Assembly (NCBI RefSeq): GCF_002091715.1 | Contig: NZ_BDAG01000047.1 | Coordinates: forward strand, 1-49,837 | DNA length: 49,837 nucleotides | Reading direction: 5' to 3' | Source of the DNA: Pseudomonas migulae NBRC 103157 | GTDB taxonomy: Bacteria; Pseudomonadota; Gammaproteobacteria; Pseudomonadales; Pseudomonadaceae | Shown: piece after piece, positions 10,654 through 19,161 of the stretch | Layout of the letters: the number at the start of each line of letters is the position of its first letter | How positions within the stretch are numbered: the stretch's first letter is position 1 | The notes under the pieces: generated by a model | What the model was told of the DNA's origin: nothing | What the model saw: only the letters and a program-made list of their open reading frames with translations | The model's database searches: none | Program-made: the position numbers and the translations under genes

Positions 10654-11450
10654 GCAGAGAATCCGTGTTCGATACCAGGGAAAGTGGCTGCTTTGACTTC
10701 GCAGACATAAGCGCCAAGTGCCGCTTGAATGCTGGTCTGGCCGTTCATGAAGTTCTTCACGAATTTCGGCACCCGGCCTGTGATCGACAGACCGAGCATG
10801 TCGTGCAGCACCAGGACCTGGCCGTCGGTATCGCTGCCGGCGCCGATGCCGATCACCGGAATCCCCACGGCTTGGGTAATTTCCTGAGCCAGTTCACTCG
10901 GTACGCACTCGAGCAGCAGCATGGCGGCACCGGCCTGTTCCAGGGCGATGGCGTCGGCGCGCATCTGTCGCGCCTGGTTCTCGCTCCGGCCCTGGACTTT
11001 GTAACCGCCCAGAATGTTCACCGATTGCGGCGTCAGGCCCATGTGCGCGCACACCGGGATGCCGCGCTCGGTCAGCAGACGGATCGAGTCCGCCAGCCAC
11101 AGCGCGCCTTCGACCTTGACCATGTGCGCACCGGCCTGCATCAACAGGGCACTGTTGCTCATGGCTTGTTCAGTGGTGGCGTAGGCCATGAAGGGCAAGT
11201 CGGCCAGGATCAACGCGTCGGTGTTACCGCGTTTGACGGCGGCGACGTGGTAAGCCATCTCGGCGGTGGTCACCGGCAGGGTGCTGTCGTGACCTTGCAA
11301 CACCATGCCGAGGGAATCGCCCACCAGCAGCACTTCGACGCCAGCCTCATTGCAGGCGTGGGCGAAGGTCGCGTCATAGCAGGTCAGCATGGTGATTTTT
11401 TCACCTTTTTGCTTGAGACCTTGCAGAGTGGTCAGGGTGATGGCTGGCAT
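10650..11450 (-). CDS. panB: 3-methyl-2-oxobutanoate hydroxymethyltransferase
   Basis: 266 aa. It adds a hydroxymethyl group from methylene-THF to ketoisovalerate, the first step to pantoate. Conserved motifs LLVGDSLGMVLQGHDSTLPVT (metal and substrate binding) and PVIGIGAGSDTDGQVLVLHD are present. GAGGAA precedes ATG 11450. It heads the panBC pair. The substrate ketoisovalerate comes from the ilv pathway also encoded in this window. Confidence 0.97.
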   Translation of the reverse strand: MPAITLTTLQGLKQKGEKITMLTCYDATFAHACNEAGVEVLLVGDSLGMVLQGHDSTLPVTTAEMAYHVAAVKRGNTDALILADLPFMAYATTEQAMSNSALLMQAGAHMVKVEGALWLADSIRLLTERGIPVCAHMGLTPQSVNILGGYKVQGRSENQARQMRADAIALEQAGAAMLLLECVPSELAQEITQAVGIPVIGIGAGSDTDGQVLVLHDMLGLSITGRVPKFVKNFMNGQTSIQAALGAYVCEVKAATFPGIEHGFSA

Positions 11451-11817
11451 GAAAAGTTCCTCATTCAGGCGCTGTGGAAACTACTGCGAGTAACGCGCGT
11501 GATTCTTCGTTAAATACAGGCGCACGGTCTGTTGTCGTGCTTTTAAGGCCTGGATTGCGCCCTTCAACGCCGCGTTGGCGGCAGCGGGACGCCTATAGTC
11601 GTGAGGAGAACTCGGGAAGTCAATTGCGTGTGTTACCGCGTTGTTACGCGTGGGGTGTTACCGGAGTAACTGATGCGATTCAGCAGCCGCAGATCTTATG
11701 CACGACACAAAATTAATGTGGGAGCGGGCTTGCTCGCGAAGGCGGTGGATCAGTCGGCATCAATGCTGAATGACACATCGCCTTCGCGAGCAAGCCCGCT
11801 CCCACAGTGGTTTTGTG
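11451..11817. other. panB-folK intergenic region
   Basis: A 367-bp gap upstream of panB. It contains the REP-type doublet at 11717-11806. Nearer panB, a TTGACT on the minus strand near 11623 is a possible -35 element, but no good -10 follows at 16-18 bp. I see no coding sequence. Confidence 0.5.
11717..11806. repeat. REPIN, second sequence class
   Basis: A 90-bp inverted repeat whose arms read TGTGGGAGCGGGCTTGCTCG, distinct from the GTAGGAGCCGGC class elsewhere in the window. It lies between folK and panB. Confidence 0.85.
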
Positions 11818-12303
11818 TCAACTTTGAGGGAGGCGTTCCAGCCCGACGAACGGGCATTCCGCGAGTAATTCCTTGAGGCTGCGCCCATCCGCCAAACGCA
11901 AATCCGCCGGCGCCAATTCGGCCAGTGGATACAGAACGAACGCGCGTTCCTGCATATGGTAGTGAGGCACCTTGAGGCGAGGTTCATCGATCAGTCGATT
12001 GCCGAACAGCAGAATATCGAGATCCAGCGTGCGCGGCCCCCAGCGTTCCAGGCGTTTGCGGCCCTGACCGTTCTCGATGGCTTGCAGCGCATCGAGCAGC
12101 GCCAGCGGGGCAAGTGTGCTGTCGAGGGCGGCGACCGCGTTGGTATAACGCGGTTGGCCAGGCAGCAGCGAGTCGCTTTGATAAAACGCCGAAACCCCGA
12201 CCAGTTCGGTCTGCGGCAACTGCTCCAGCGCCTCGACGGCGCTGCGCAATTGTTCGGCGGGGTCAGCCAGGTTGCTGCCCATGCCGATGTAGATGCGTTC
12301 CAT
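11818..12303 (-). CDS. folK: 2-amino-4-hydroxy-6-hydroxymethyldihydropteridine pyrophosphokinase
   Basis: 161 aa. It transfers pyrophosphate from ATP to hydroxymethyldihydropterin in folate synthesis. The family signature RWGPRTLDLDILLFG is present, as is the N-terminal IYIGMGSNL. It starts 2 bp after the pcnB stop, so the two genes form one operon, a common arrangement in gammaproteobacteria. An in-frame extension upstream overlaps pcnB and is rejected. Confidence 0.96.
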   Translation of the reverse strand: MERIYIGMGSNLADPAEQLRSAVEALEQLPQTELVGVSAFYQSDSLLPGQPRYTNAVAALDSTLAPLALLDALQAIENGQGRKRLERWGPRTLDLDILLFGNRLIDEPRLKVPHYHMQERAFVLYPLAELAPADLRLADGRSLKELLAECPFVGLERLPQS

Positions 12304-12305
12304 GC

Positions 12306-13706
12306 TTACTCGCCCGTAGCGCTCGGTGCGCCGGCGGCGCGTTTGCGCTTGGCACCGCCGCTGCGACGACGTTTGCGTGGCGCGCCAGTGCCATCTTCCT
12401 TGCCGCTGAGGTCGCGGATCATGTCGCGGCGCTCGCTGTCGTTGGCGTCCTGATAATCCGTCCACCATTCGCCCAGGCCATCGGTCTGCTCACCGGCGCT
12501 TTCACGCAGCAGCAGGAAGTCGTAACCGGCGCGGAACCGCGGGTTGTCCAGCAACAGGTCGGCACGTTTGCCGCTGCGGCGTGGCAGGCGTTCCTGCATG
12601 TCCCAGATTTCGCGGATCGGCATGGTGAAGCGTTTTGGAATCGCGATCCGCTGGCACTGTTCGGCAATCAGCTCGTGCGCCGCTTCCTGCATCGCCGGGA
12701 TCGGTGGCATGCCACGTTCCTGCAGACGCAACACGCGAGCCGGCAAGGCAGGCCAGAGCAGGGCGGCAAACAGGAACGCCGGGGTCACCGGTTTGTTCTG
12801 CTTGATCCGCAGGTCGGTGTTGACCAACGCTTCGCTGATCAGGGTGTGGGTGTACGTCGGGTTGTATTCCAGCGCCTCGGCACTGGCCGGGAACAGCGGA
12901 TCGAACAACTGCAAGTCGACCAGCATCTCGAAGGTGTCCGCGGCATGGCCGGAGAGGAACAGCTTGAGCACTTCTTCGAACAGGCGGGCCGACGGGATCT
13001 CGCGCAGCATCGGCGCCAGATCGCGGATCGGCAGGGCGCTGTGTTTTTCGATGCCGAAATTCAGCTTGGCGGCGAAACGCACGGCCCGCAGCATCCGCAC
13101 CGGGTCTTCCTGGTAGCGTTGCTTCGGATCGCCGATCAGGCGGATCAGGTGATTGCGGATGTCGTGTACGCCGTTGGCGTAGTCGAGAATACGTTCGCTG
13201 ACCGGATCGTAGTACAAAGCGTTGATGGTGAAGTCGCGGCGTTGCGCGTCTTCTTCCAGCGTGCCGTAGACGTTATCGCGCAGGATGCGCCCGCTCTCGT
13301 TGCGGGAAGACTGGTTGCTGTCTTCCTCTTCGTCGTTTTGCGGGTGATTGGCGCGGAACGTCGCGACTTCGATGATTTCGCGACCAAAGTGGATATGCAC
13401 CAGTTTGAAGCGTCGACCGATGATCCGCGCATTGCGGAATTCGGCGCGAACCTGTTCAGGCGTGGCGCTGGTGGCAACGTCGAAATCTTTTGGCGTGATG
13501 CCGAGCATCATGTCGCGCACACAGCCGCCGACCAGGTAAGCCTGGTAACCGGCGTTCTGCAGGCGTTCGACGATATTCACCGCGTAACGGCTGAATTGCG
13601 CCTTTTGCAGCGAATGTTGGCCGCTGTTAAGCACTTCAGGCGTGCTGCGGATGTGTTGCGTATGACGCTTGGGAGAACGGAATGACTGGAACAGCTTCTT
13701 CAGCAT
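12306..13706 (-). CDS. pcnB: Poly(A) polymerase I
   Basis: 466 aa from ATG 13706 (MLKKLFQSFRSPKR). It adds 3' A-tails to RNA and so promotes decay. The nucleotidyltransferase core LVGGCVRDMMLGITPKDFDVATSA carries the Gly-Gly and Asp-x-Asp motifs. RRDFTINALYYD and the RNA-binding EDPVRMLRAVRFAAKL follow. The tail is very basic (RKRRRSGGAKRKRAAG), as usual for PcnB. The frame stays open to 14168 but that stretch is the crcZ RNA gene, so the shorter start is used. Confidence 0.95.
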   Translation of the reverse strand: MLKKLFQSFRSPKRHTQHIRSTPEVLNSGQHSLQKAQFSRYAVNIVERLQNAGYQAYLVGGCVRDMMLGITPKDFDVATSATPEQVRAEFRNARIIGRRFKLVHIHFGREIIEVATFRANHPQNDEEEDSNQSSRNESGRILRDNVYGTLEEDAQRRDFTINALYYDPVSERILDYANGVHDIRNHLIRLIGDPKQRYQEDPVRMLRAVRFAAKLNFGIEKHSALPIRDLAPMLREIPSARLFEEVLKLFLSGHAADTFEMLVDLQLFDPLFPASAEALEYNPTYTHTLISEALVNTDLRIKQNKPVTPAFLFAALLWPALPARVLRLQERGMPPIPAMQEAAHELIAEQCQRIAIPKRFTMPIREIWDMQERLPRRSGKRADLLLDNPRFRAGYDFLLLRESAGEQTDGLGEWWTDYQDANDSERRDMIRDLSGKEDGTGAPRKRRRSGGAKRKRAAGAPSATGE

Positions 13707-13829
13707 GGGATGCACTGTTTGAAGGAATGTTCGGCCATAACGAAGAATGACCGCATGATGGGCGGGGATTCTAGCATTTAGTCGGGGGATGGTGTAGGAC
13801 ACAGCAGATATGAGCTGTAGGCAGGGAAC

Positions 13830-13938
13830 TGTAGGAGCGAGCTTGCTCCGGGCGGCGTTCCGACGAAGGTCGTTAACGATAACGCGACAACCCCGATACA
13901 CAGCGGCGTCCCTGCGTTTCCGCGAGCGAGCTCCTGCA
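13830..13938. repeat. Degenerate REP doublet
   Basis: TGTAGGAGCGAGCTTGCTCC at the left is matched imperfectly by GCGAGCGAGCTCCTGCA at the right with a long loop, 109 bp in all. It lies in the pcnB-crcZ gap (13707-13964), where I see nothing else clear. Confidence 0.65.
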
Positions 13939-13964
13939 GGAAGCGGGATTTCCAAATCGCAGAA

Positions 13965-14331
13965 ACTACAAGGGGAGCCGAAGCTCCCCAAGAAGTAGTT
14001 GCATGTTCTATTTTTGTTATTGGTTTCGGGCTTCTTGTTTTTGTTGAGTGCCCGCGTCATGAAGTTTTCCTTCATGACCCTCCCAATCGGGAGCCAAGAG
14101 CAAACGGATTGCTTTGGTCGCTGTGCTGCAGTGATCTTGCGATCCAACCAGTTCAGGCTCTGTCTCAAGACAGTTTTTGTTGTTCTCGGCCTGGTCGTGG
14201 GGCAAGCCCCAAATACAACGCCTCTCCAAAAGAATCAGTTAGCTGCGCCTCTCGCCGTCTTGTTTTTATTGTGCGTGAGTCGATTCGTCTTATTTTTATT
14301 GTCTTGTGCATTGCTTGTTATTGTTGTTGTA
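13965..14331 (-). ncRNA. crcZ: CrcZ, small RNA decoy for Hfq/Crc
   Basis: About 367 nt between cbrB and pcnB, the conserved crcZ location in Pseudomonas. The minus strand has six A-rich motifs of the Hfq/Crc-binding type: ACAACAACAATAACAAG at 14314-14330, AATAAAAATAAG at 14289-14300, AATAAAAACAAG at 14259-14270, AACAACAAAAAC at 14173-14184, AACAAAAACAAGAAG at 14031-14045 and AATAACAAAAATAG at 14008-14021. By established knowledge, CrcZ is made when poor carbon sources activate CbrB and it titrates Hfq/Crc, relieving catabolite repression. The 5' end is inferred from the sigma-54 promoter, the 3' end from the hairpin at 13972-13989. The short reading frames inside are not genes. Confidence 0.93.
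13972..13989 (-). terminator. crcZ intrinsic terminator
   Basis: On the minus strand GGGGAGC-TTCG-GCTCCCC forms a strong tetraloop hairpin followed by TTGTAGTTT. It ends the crcZ transcript before pcnB. Confidence 0.85.
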
Positions 14332-14340
14332 CCAAACATA

Positions 14341-14358
14341 TAGCAGGGTGCGTGCCAA
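14341..14358 (-). promoter_or_regulatory. Sigma-54 promoter of crcZ
   Basis: The minus strand reads TTGGCACG-CACC-CTGCTA, an almost perfect match to TGGCACG-N4-TTGCW with GG at -24 and GC at -12. It predicts a start near 14331, just before the first A-rich motif. The activator is very probably CbrB, the sigma-54-dependent regulator encoded directly upstream. Confidence 0.92.
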
Positions 14359-14416
14359 CTTTTGCGAGGCCCAGCAAAACAAGGGGTTACGTCACCTGAT
14401 CAGGTTTTCCGAGGCC

Positions 14417-14451
14417 AAAAAAAACCGGGGCTTCGTTACCGTAAGCCCCGG
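14417..14451 (-). terminator. cbrB intrinsic terminator
   Basis: On the minus strand CCGGGGCTT and AAGCCCCGG form a stem (14425-14451) followed by eight U residues. It separates cbrB transcription from the independent crcZ promoter. Confidence 0.93.
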
Positions 14452-14510
14452 CTTCTGTTACGTGAAAAAGCTGAGGTAACAGTTTTTTCACAAAGTCATG
14501 TGTTACCCGC

Positions 14511-15947
14511 TCAGCTCTCGCTGGCCACCCCGGTCTTGCGCCGCGGGATGCCCAAGCGCTGGCGGCGTTCCCACAGGCATTTACGGCTGACCCCGAGTTT
14601 GCGTGCCAGCTCGGTTTCGGTCATGTGGTCCTGATGCTCGAGAACAAAATGCTGGAAGTAGTCTTCCAGTGACAGGTCCTCGGTCGGTTCATGATTGTTG
14701 TTGCCGGCGCCATTGCCCTGTTGCGGCGGCAGGCCGATGAACTCGTCGTCTTCCAGGCCGCTCAGCTCGATGTCGATGCCCAGCAGCTCGGCGGAAATCT
14801 CCGGGCTTTCGCACAGGATGACTGCGCGTTCGACCGCGTTTTCCAATTCGCGCACGTTACCCGGCCAGGAGTAATGACGAATCGCCTGCTCGGCGTCCGG
14901 GGCGAACTTCAGGTCGGTACGGTTGACCCGCGCGCTCTGCCGCGCCAGGAAGGCATTGGCGATTTCGTTCACGTCGGCGCCACGCTCGCGCAGGGCCGGC
15001 AGTTTCAGGGCGATCACGTGGAGGCGGTAATACAAGTCTTCACGGAATTGGCCGATCTTGGCCAGGCTCTTGAGGTCGCGGTGAGTCGCGGCGATCAAAC
15101 GCACATCGACCTTCTGCGACTGCACCGAGCCCACCCGGCGAATTTCGCCTTCCTGCAACACTCGCAACAGACGAGCCTGTGCTTCCAGTGGCAGTTCGCC
15201 GATTTCATCAAGGAACAAGGTGCCGCCGTCCGCCGCTTCCACCAGACCGGCACGTCCGGCGCTGGCGCCAGTGAACGCGCCTTTTTCGTGGCCGAACAGT
15301 TCGGACTCGATCAGGCTTTCCGGAATGGCTGCGCAGTTCACCGAAATCATCGGTGCCTTGGCGCGTTTGGACAGGTTGTGCAGGGCGCGCGCCACCAGTT
15401 CTTTACCGGTGCCGGACTCGCCCTGGATCAGGACATTGGAATCGGTCGGCGCGACTTTGCGGATCTTGCTGTACAGATCCTGCATTGGTGGGCACGAGCC
15501 GATGATGCCGATTTCGCCGTTGCTGTTGTCGATACCCGGTTTCGCCGCGCCATTGGCGGCTTTGCCGACGGCAGGTTCACCGCTGGCCTGCACCGATTGC
15601 CGGTCACGCAGGATGCGCGCGACGGCCTGGAGCATTTCATCGTGGTCGAAAGGCTTGGCGATGTAATCCACCGCGCCCATTTTCATCGAGTCGACTGCCG
15701 AACGCAGGCTGGCGTAGCTGGTCATGATCAGCACCGGCGTGCCCTGGCCGAGTTTGATCAACTCGGTGCCCGGCGCGCCAGGCAGGCGCAGGTCACTGAC
15801 GATCAGGTCGAACGTGGGAATGGTGAAGCGTTCTTGTGCTTCCTGCACTGAACCGGCTTCGCTGACCTGGTACTGGTTACGTTCCAGCAGGCGGCGCAAG
15901 GCGGAGCGGATAATTGTTTCGTCTTCGACGATCAAAATGTGCGGCAT
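14511..15947 (-). CDS. cbrB: Sigma-54-dependent response regulator CbrB
   Basis: 478 aa. The receiver domain (residues 1-120) has the phospho-acceptor Asp52 in LIVSDLRLPG. The central AAA+ domain has Walker A GESGTGKE and the sigma-54 contact loop GAFTGA. The C-terminus is a Fis-type helix-turn-helix (TETELARKLGVSRKCLWERR). It is the partner of CbrA, 22 bp upstream, and activates crcZ and catabolic operons. The conserved synteny cbrA-cbrB-crcZ-pcnB supports the name. Confidence 0.97.
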   Translation of the reverse strand: MPHILIVEDETIIRSALRRLLERNQYQVSEAGSVQEAQERFTIPTFDLIVSDLRLPGAPGTELIKLGQGTPVLIMTSYASLRSAVDSMKMGAVDYIAKPFDHDEMLQAVARILRDRQSVQASGEPAVGKAANGAAKPGIDNSNGEIGIIGSCPPMQDLYSKIRKVAPTDSNVLIQGESGTGKELVARALHNLSKRAKAPMISVNCAAIPESLIESELFGHEKGAFTGASAGRAGLVEAADGGTLFLDEIGELPLEAQARLLRVLQEGEIRRVGSVQSQKVDVRLIAATHRDLKSLAKIGQFREDLYYRLHVIALKLPALRERGADVNEIANAFLARQSARVNRTDLKFAPDAEQAIRHYSWPGNVRELENAVERAVILCESPEISAELLGIDIELSGLEDDEFIGLPPQQGNGAGNNNHEPTEDLSLEDYFQHFVLEHQDHMTETELARKLGVSRKCLWERRQRLGIPRRKTGVASES

Positions 15948-15969
15948 TGATTCGATACTCTCGACGGTC

Positions 15970-18924
15970 TCAGTTCACAGCGGACGTCGCTTCGACATGA
16001 CGCGGCAAGGTCACCCGGATACGGGTGCCGCGTTGGCTTTGAACATCAGCCGGGCTGTCGATGGTGATTTGTCCATAATGCTCTTCAACGATGGAATAGA
16101 CCAGTGCAAGGCCCAGACCGGTGCCTTCGCCAGGATCCTTGGTGGTGAAGAATGGTTCGAACAATCTGTCCATGATGCTCGAAGGAATACCGCTGCCTTC
16201 GTCCTCCACGATCAGATCGACCGTGTGTTCGCCGGCTTCGCTTTTGACCCGCACCGCGCTGCCGGGAGGCGAGGCGTCACGGGCGTTTGAGAGCAGATTG
16301 ATCAGTACCTGGGCGAGGCGCTGCGGATCGCCTTCGACCCAATGATCGGGGTCGCACAGGTTGTAGAACTGCACTTCGAAATTGCGTCGGTTCAGGGCCA
16401 GCAAACCGATGGCATCCTGGGCCACTTCGGCCAGACAGACGGGCTCGTCATTGTGCTGATGACTGCCGGCATGGGCAAAACTCATCAGCGACTGAACGAT
16501 GCGCGACACGCGTTTGGTCTGCTCCAGAATCTGCCCGCTGATTTCCTTCAGCTCGCCATCGTCTTCACGTTCTTCGCGCAGGTTCTGCGCCAGACAGGCG
16601 ATGCCGGTGATCGGGTTGCCGATTTCATGGGCCACGCCCGCAGCGAGGCGGCCAATGCTGGCCAGACGCTCGGAGTGCACCAGCTTGTCTTCGAGCATCT
16701 GGGTTTCGGTCAGGTCTTCCACCAGCAGTACCAGGCCACTGTTGCCCGGTGCGAGCGGTTCATCGATCGCGGCTTTGTGCAGGTTCAGCCAGCGAGTCTG
16801 GCCATCGAGCGCCAGATGTTGCTTGTGCAAGTGTTCGTCCGGCAAGTTGATGAAGCCTTGCAGCAGTTCTTTCCACGGATCGGCGATGGTGCTCAGGCGC
16901 GAACCGACCACGCGCTGCGCGGCAATTCCGGTCAGTTCCTCCATGGCTTTGTTCCACATGAGGATTTCCTGATCCTTGGCCAGGGAGCAAACGCCCATCG
17001 GCAATTCCTGCAGGGTCTGGCGGTGATAGCGGCGCAGGGCATCGAGTTCGGCAGCCAGACCGGTGAGGCGCGAGTGGTAGTCCTCGAGGCGGCTTTCGAT
17101 GAAATGGATGTCCTCGGTGACGTAGTTTTCGCCGCCGGCCTTATAAGGCAGGAAAGTCTCGACCATGTCCTGCGCGACGCTCGGCCCCATCAGGCCCGAG
17201 AGGTTGGCTTCGATCCGGTCACGCAAGCGGCGCAAGGCGTAAGGCCGGCGTTCGTCAAACGGCAGATAGAGATCGCGCAGCGCTTGCTCGACTTCCTTTT
17301 GTGCAGCCTTGGCGCCCAAGGGTTTGGCCAGTTGCGTGGCGAATTCCTGGGGCGAGGCGGCGTGCAGTTCACGGCGTTGCGGGCGACGCACGTTGTCCAC
17401 GGCGCAGGCTTCGGCGGCGCTGGCCTCTTCGGGACTGGCGTTGGTGAACAGCGAAATCAGGGTGAACATCAGCACGTTGGCGGCCAGCGAAGCGATCGCG
17501 GCCATGTGCCAACTGGTGTCGTCCAGCACGTAGATCATGTTCAGCAGCGGAATGTAGAACCCTTGCAGGTTGCCGACCAGTGGCAACAGCATAGTCACCA
17601 GCCACACCATAATCCCCGCCAGCAAACCGGCGATGAAGCCGCGACGGTTGGCGGTCGGCCAATAAAGGACAGACAGCACGCCCGGCAGGAACTGCAGTGT
17701 TGCCACAAACGCGACGATGCCAAGGTTGGCCAGATCCTGTTCAGCGCCCAGCAACAGGTAGAAACCGTAACCCGCCATAATGATCGCGACGATCAGTGCG
17801 CGGCGAGTCCATTTCAGCCAGCGATAGATGTTGCCTTCGGCCGGTGGCTGGTAAAGCGGCAGCACCAGATGGTTCAACGCCATACCGGACAGCGCCAGGG
17901 TGGTGACGATGATCAGCCCGCTCGCTGCCGATAGCCCGCCGATATAAGCCAGCAGCGCCAAGGCCTTGCTGTTGGCGGCGATACCGATGCCCAGCGTGAA
18001 ATACTCAGGATTGGTGGTGGCGCCGAGTTTCAGGCCAGCCCAGAGAATGAGCGGCACGGCCAGGCTCATCAGTAACAGGAACAACGGCAGACCCCAGCTC
18101 GCACTGACCAGTGAGCGCGGGTTGAGGTTTTCGGTAAACGTCATGTGGTACATGTGCGGCATCACGATTGCCGAGGCGAAGAACACCAGCAGCAGCGTGC
18201 GCCACGGGCCTTCCTGCAGCGGCGTGTGCAAAGCTGCGAGGGCGGTCTGGTTTTGCAGCAGCCACAGTTCCAGCTGTTGCGGGCCGTCGAACACGCCATA
18301 CAACGCATACAGGCCAACGCCGCCAATGGCGATCAGCTTGATCACCGACTCAAACGCAATCGCGAACACCAGCCCCTCGTGTTTCTCGCGGGTGGCGATG
18401 TGGCGCGAACCGAAGAAAATCGTGAACAGCGTAATCAGCGCACAGAAGCTCAGGGCGACACGATGCTGCACCGGTTCGCGGGTGAGGATGCCGATGGAGT
18501 CCGCCACTGCCTGAATCTGCAACGCCAGCAACGGCAGCACGCCGATCAACATGAAGATCGTGGTCAGTGCGCCGGCCCAGGTGCTGCGGAAGCGGAACGC
18601 GAACAGGTCGGCCAGCGATGACAGCTGGTACGTGCGAGTAATTTTGAGGATCGGATACAGCAACACCGGCGCCAGCAGAAATGCGCCGGAAACGCCTAAA
18701 TAGCTGGAGAGAAAACCGTAGCCGTACTGATAGGCCAGGCCCACGGTGCCGTAAAACGCCCAGGCACTGGCATAAACACCCAGCGACAGGGTGTACGTCA
18801 GCGGGTGGCGAATGATCGCCCGGGGGATCATGCCCCGTTCGCTGATCCAGGCGACGCCGAACAGCACCGCCAGGTACGCGGCACTGATCAGGATCATCTG
18901 GGTCAGGCTAAAGCTCATCGGCAT
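15970..18924 (-). CDS. cbrA: Sensor histidine kinase CbrA with SLC5-type transporter domain
   Basis: 984 aa. The first roughly 500 residues are a multi-helix sodium/solute symporter (SLC5) domain, including the FTENLNPRS and ASGLIIVTTLALSGMALNHL segments. A linker, a PAS domain (LPMGVCSLAKDQEILMWNKA), a HisKA domain with the phosphorylated His at about residue 766 in AHEIGNPITG, and an ATPase domain (NLLSNARDAS, DEGSGIP, GEGTGLGL) follow. CbrA senses carbon/nitrogen status and, in some species, transports histidine. The start at 18924 overlaps the small upstream gene by 17 bp; the Met at 18918 is an alternative start. Confidence 0.97.
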   Translation of the reverse strand: MPMSFSLTQMILISAAYLAVLFGVAWISERGMIPRAIIRHPLTYTLSLGVYASAWAFYGTVGLAYQYGYGFLSSYLGVSGAFLLAPVLLYPILKITRTYQLSSLADLFAFRFRSTWAGALTTIFMLIGVLPLLALQIQAVADSIGILTREPVQHRVALSFCALITLFTIFFGSRHIATREKHEGLVFAIAFESVIKLIAIGGVGLYALYGVFDGPQQLELWLLQNQTALAALHTPLQEGPWRTLLLVFFASAIVMPHMYHMTFTENLNPRSLVSASWGLPLFLLLMSLAVPLILWAGLKLGATTNPEYFTLGIGIAANSKALALLAYIGGLSAASGLIIVTTLALSGMALNHLVLPLYQPPAEGNIYRWLKWTRRALIVAIIMAGYGFYLLLGAEQDLANLGIVAFVATLQFLPGVLSVLYWPTANRRGFIAGLLAGIMVWLVTMLLPLVGNLQGFYIPLLNMIYVLDDTSWHMAAIASLAANVLMFTLISLFTNASPEEASAAEACAVDNVRRPQRRELHAASPQEFATQLAKPLGAKAAQKEVEQALRDLYLPFDERRPYALRRLRDRIEANLSGLMGPSVAQDMVETFLPYKAGGENYVTEDIHFIESRLEDYHSRLTGLAAELDALRRYHRQTLQELPMGVCSLAKDQEILMWNKAMEELTGIAAQRVVGSRLSTIADPWKELLQGFINLPDEHLHKQHLALDGQTRWLNLHKAAIDEPLAPGNSGLVLLVEDLTETQMLEDKLVHSERLASIGRLAAGVAHEIGNPITGIACLAQNLREEREDDGELKEISGQILEQTKRVSRIVQSLMSFAHAGSHQHNDEPVCLAEVAQDAIGLLALNRRNFEVQFYNLCDPDHWVEGDPQRLAQVLINLLSNARDASPPGSAVRVKSEAGEHTVDLIVEDEGSGIPSSIMDRLFEPFFTTKDPGEGTGLGLALVYSIVEEHYGQITIDSPADVQSQRGTRIRVTLPRHVEATSAVN

Positions 18925-19084
18925 CTTTTTGGCTCTGCAGGATGAAGGTCACGACGATCAGAATCAGCCAGAGCAGATAAGGGCGATACCAGGCGCCAGT
19001 GGCGTCGATCCACCAATCCATGATGGCCGGGGAGAACAGATAAATCCCCACTACCAGGAGCAGGACCAAGCGATAGATGTACAT
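18908..19084 (-). CDS. Small membrane protein upstream of cbrA (CbrX-like)
   Basis: 58 codons: ATG 19084, stop TAG at 18908-18910. The product begins MYIYRLVLLLVVGIYLFS and has two hydrophobic segments (about residues 4-20 and 35-51) separated by DWWIDATGAWYRP, ending in a charged tail QSQKDADEL. GAGAGG lies 5 bp before the start. The stop lies inside cbrA (17-bp overlap), so translation of the two is probably coupled. A small gene called cbrX is known at this place in Pseudomonas. I infer an accessory role for CbrA or only translational coupling. Confidence 0.85.
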   Translation of the reverse strand: MYIYRLVLLLVVGIYLFSPAIMDWWIDATGAWYRPYLLWLILIVVTFILQSQKDADEL

Positions 19085-19161
19085 CCCGGCCTCTCTTTTT
19101 TATGCGCGTGCCCGAAAACGTGCGGCGATGGTAACGGATGGGCGCGCCACTGCAAGTGTGA

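Noticed and set aside
13999..14399. Short plus-strand and minus-strand frames in the cbrB-pcnB gap, including a 154-codon N-terminal extension of PcnB
   Set aside because: The region is the CrcZ RNA gene with its own promoter and terminator; the extension would run through that terminator.
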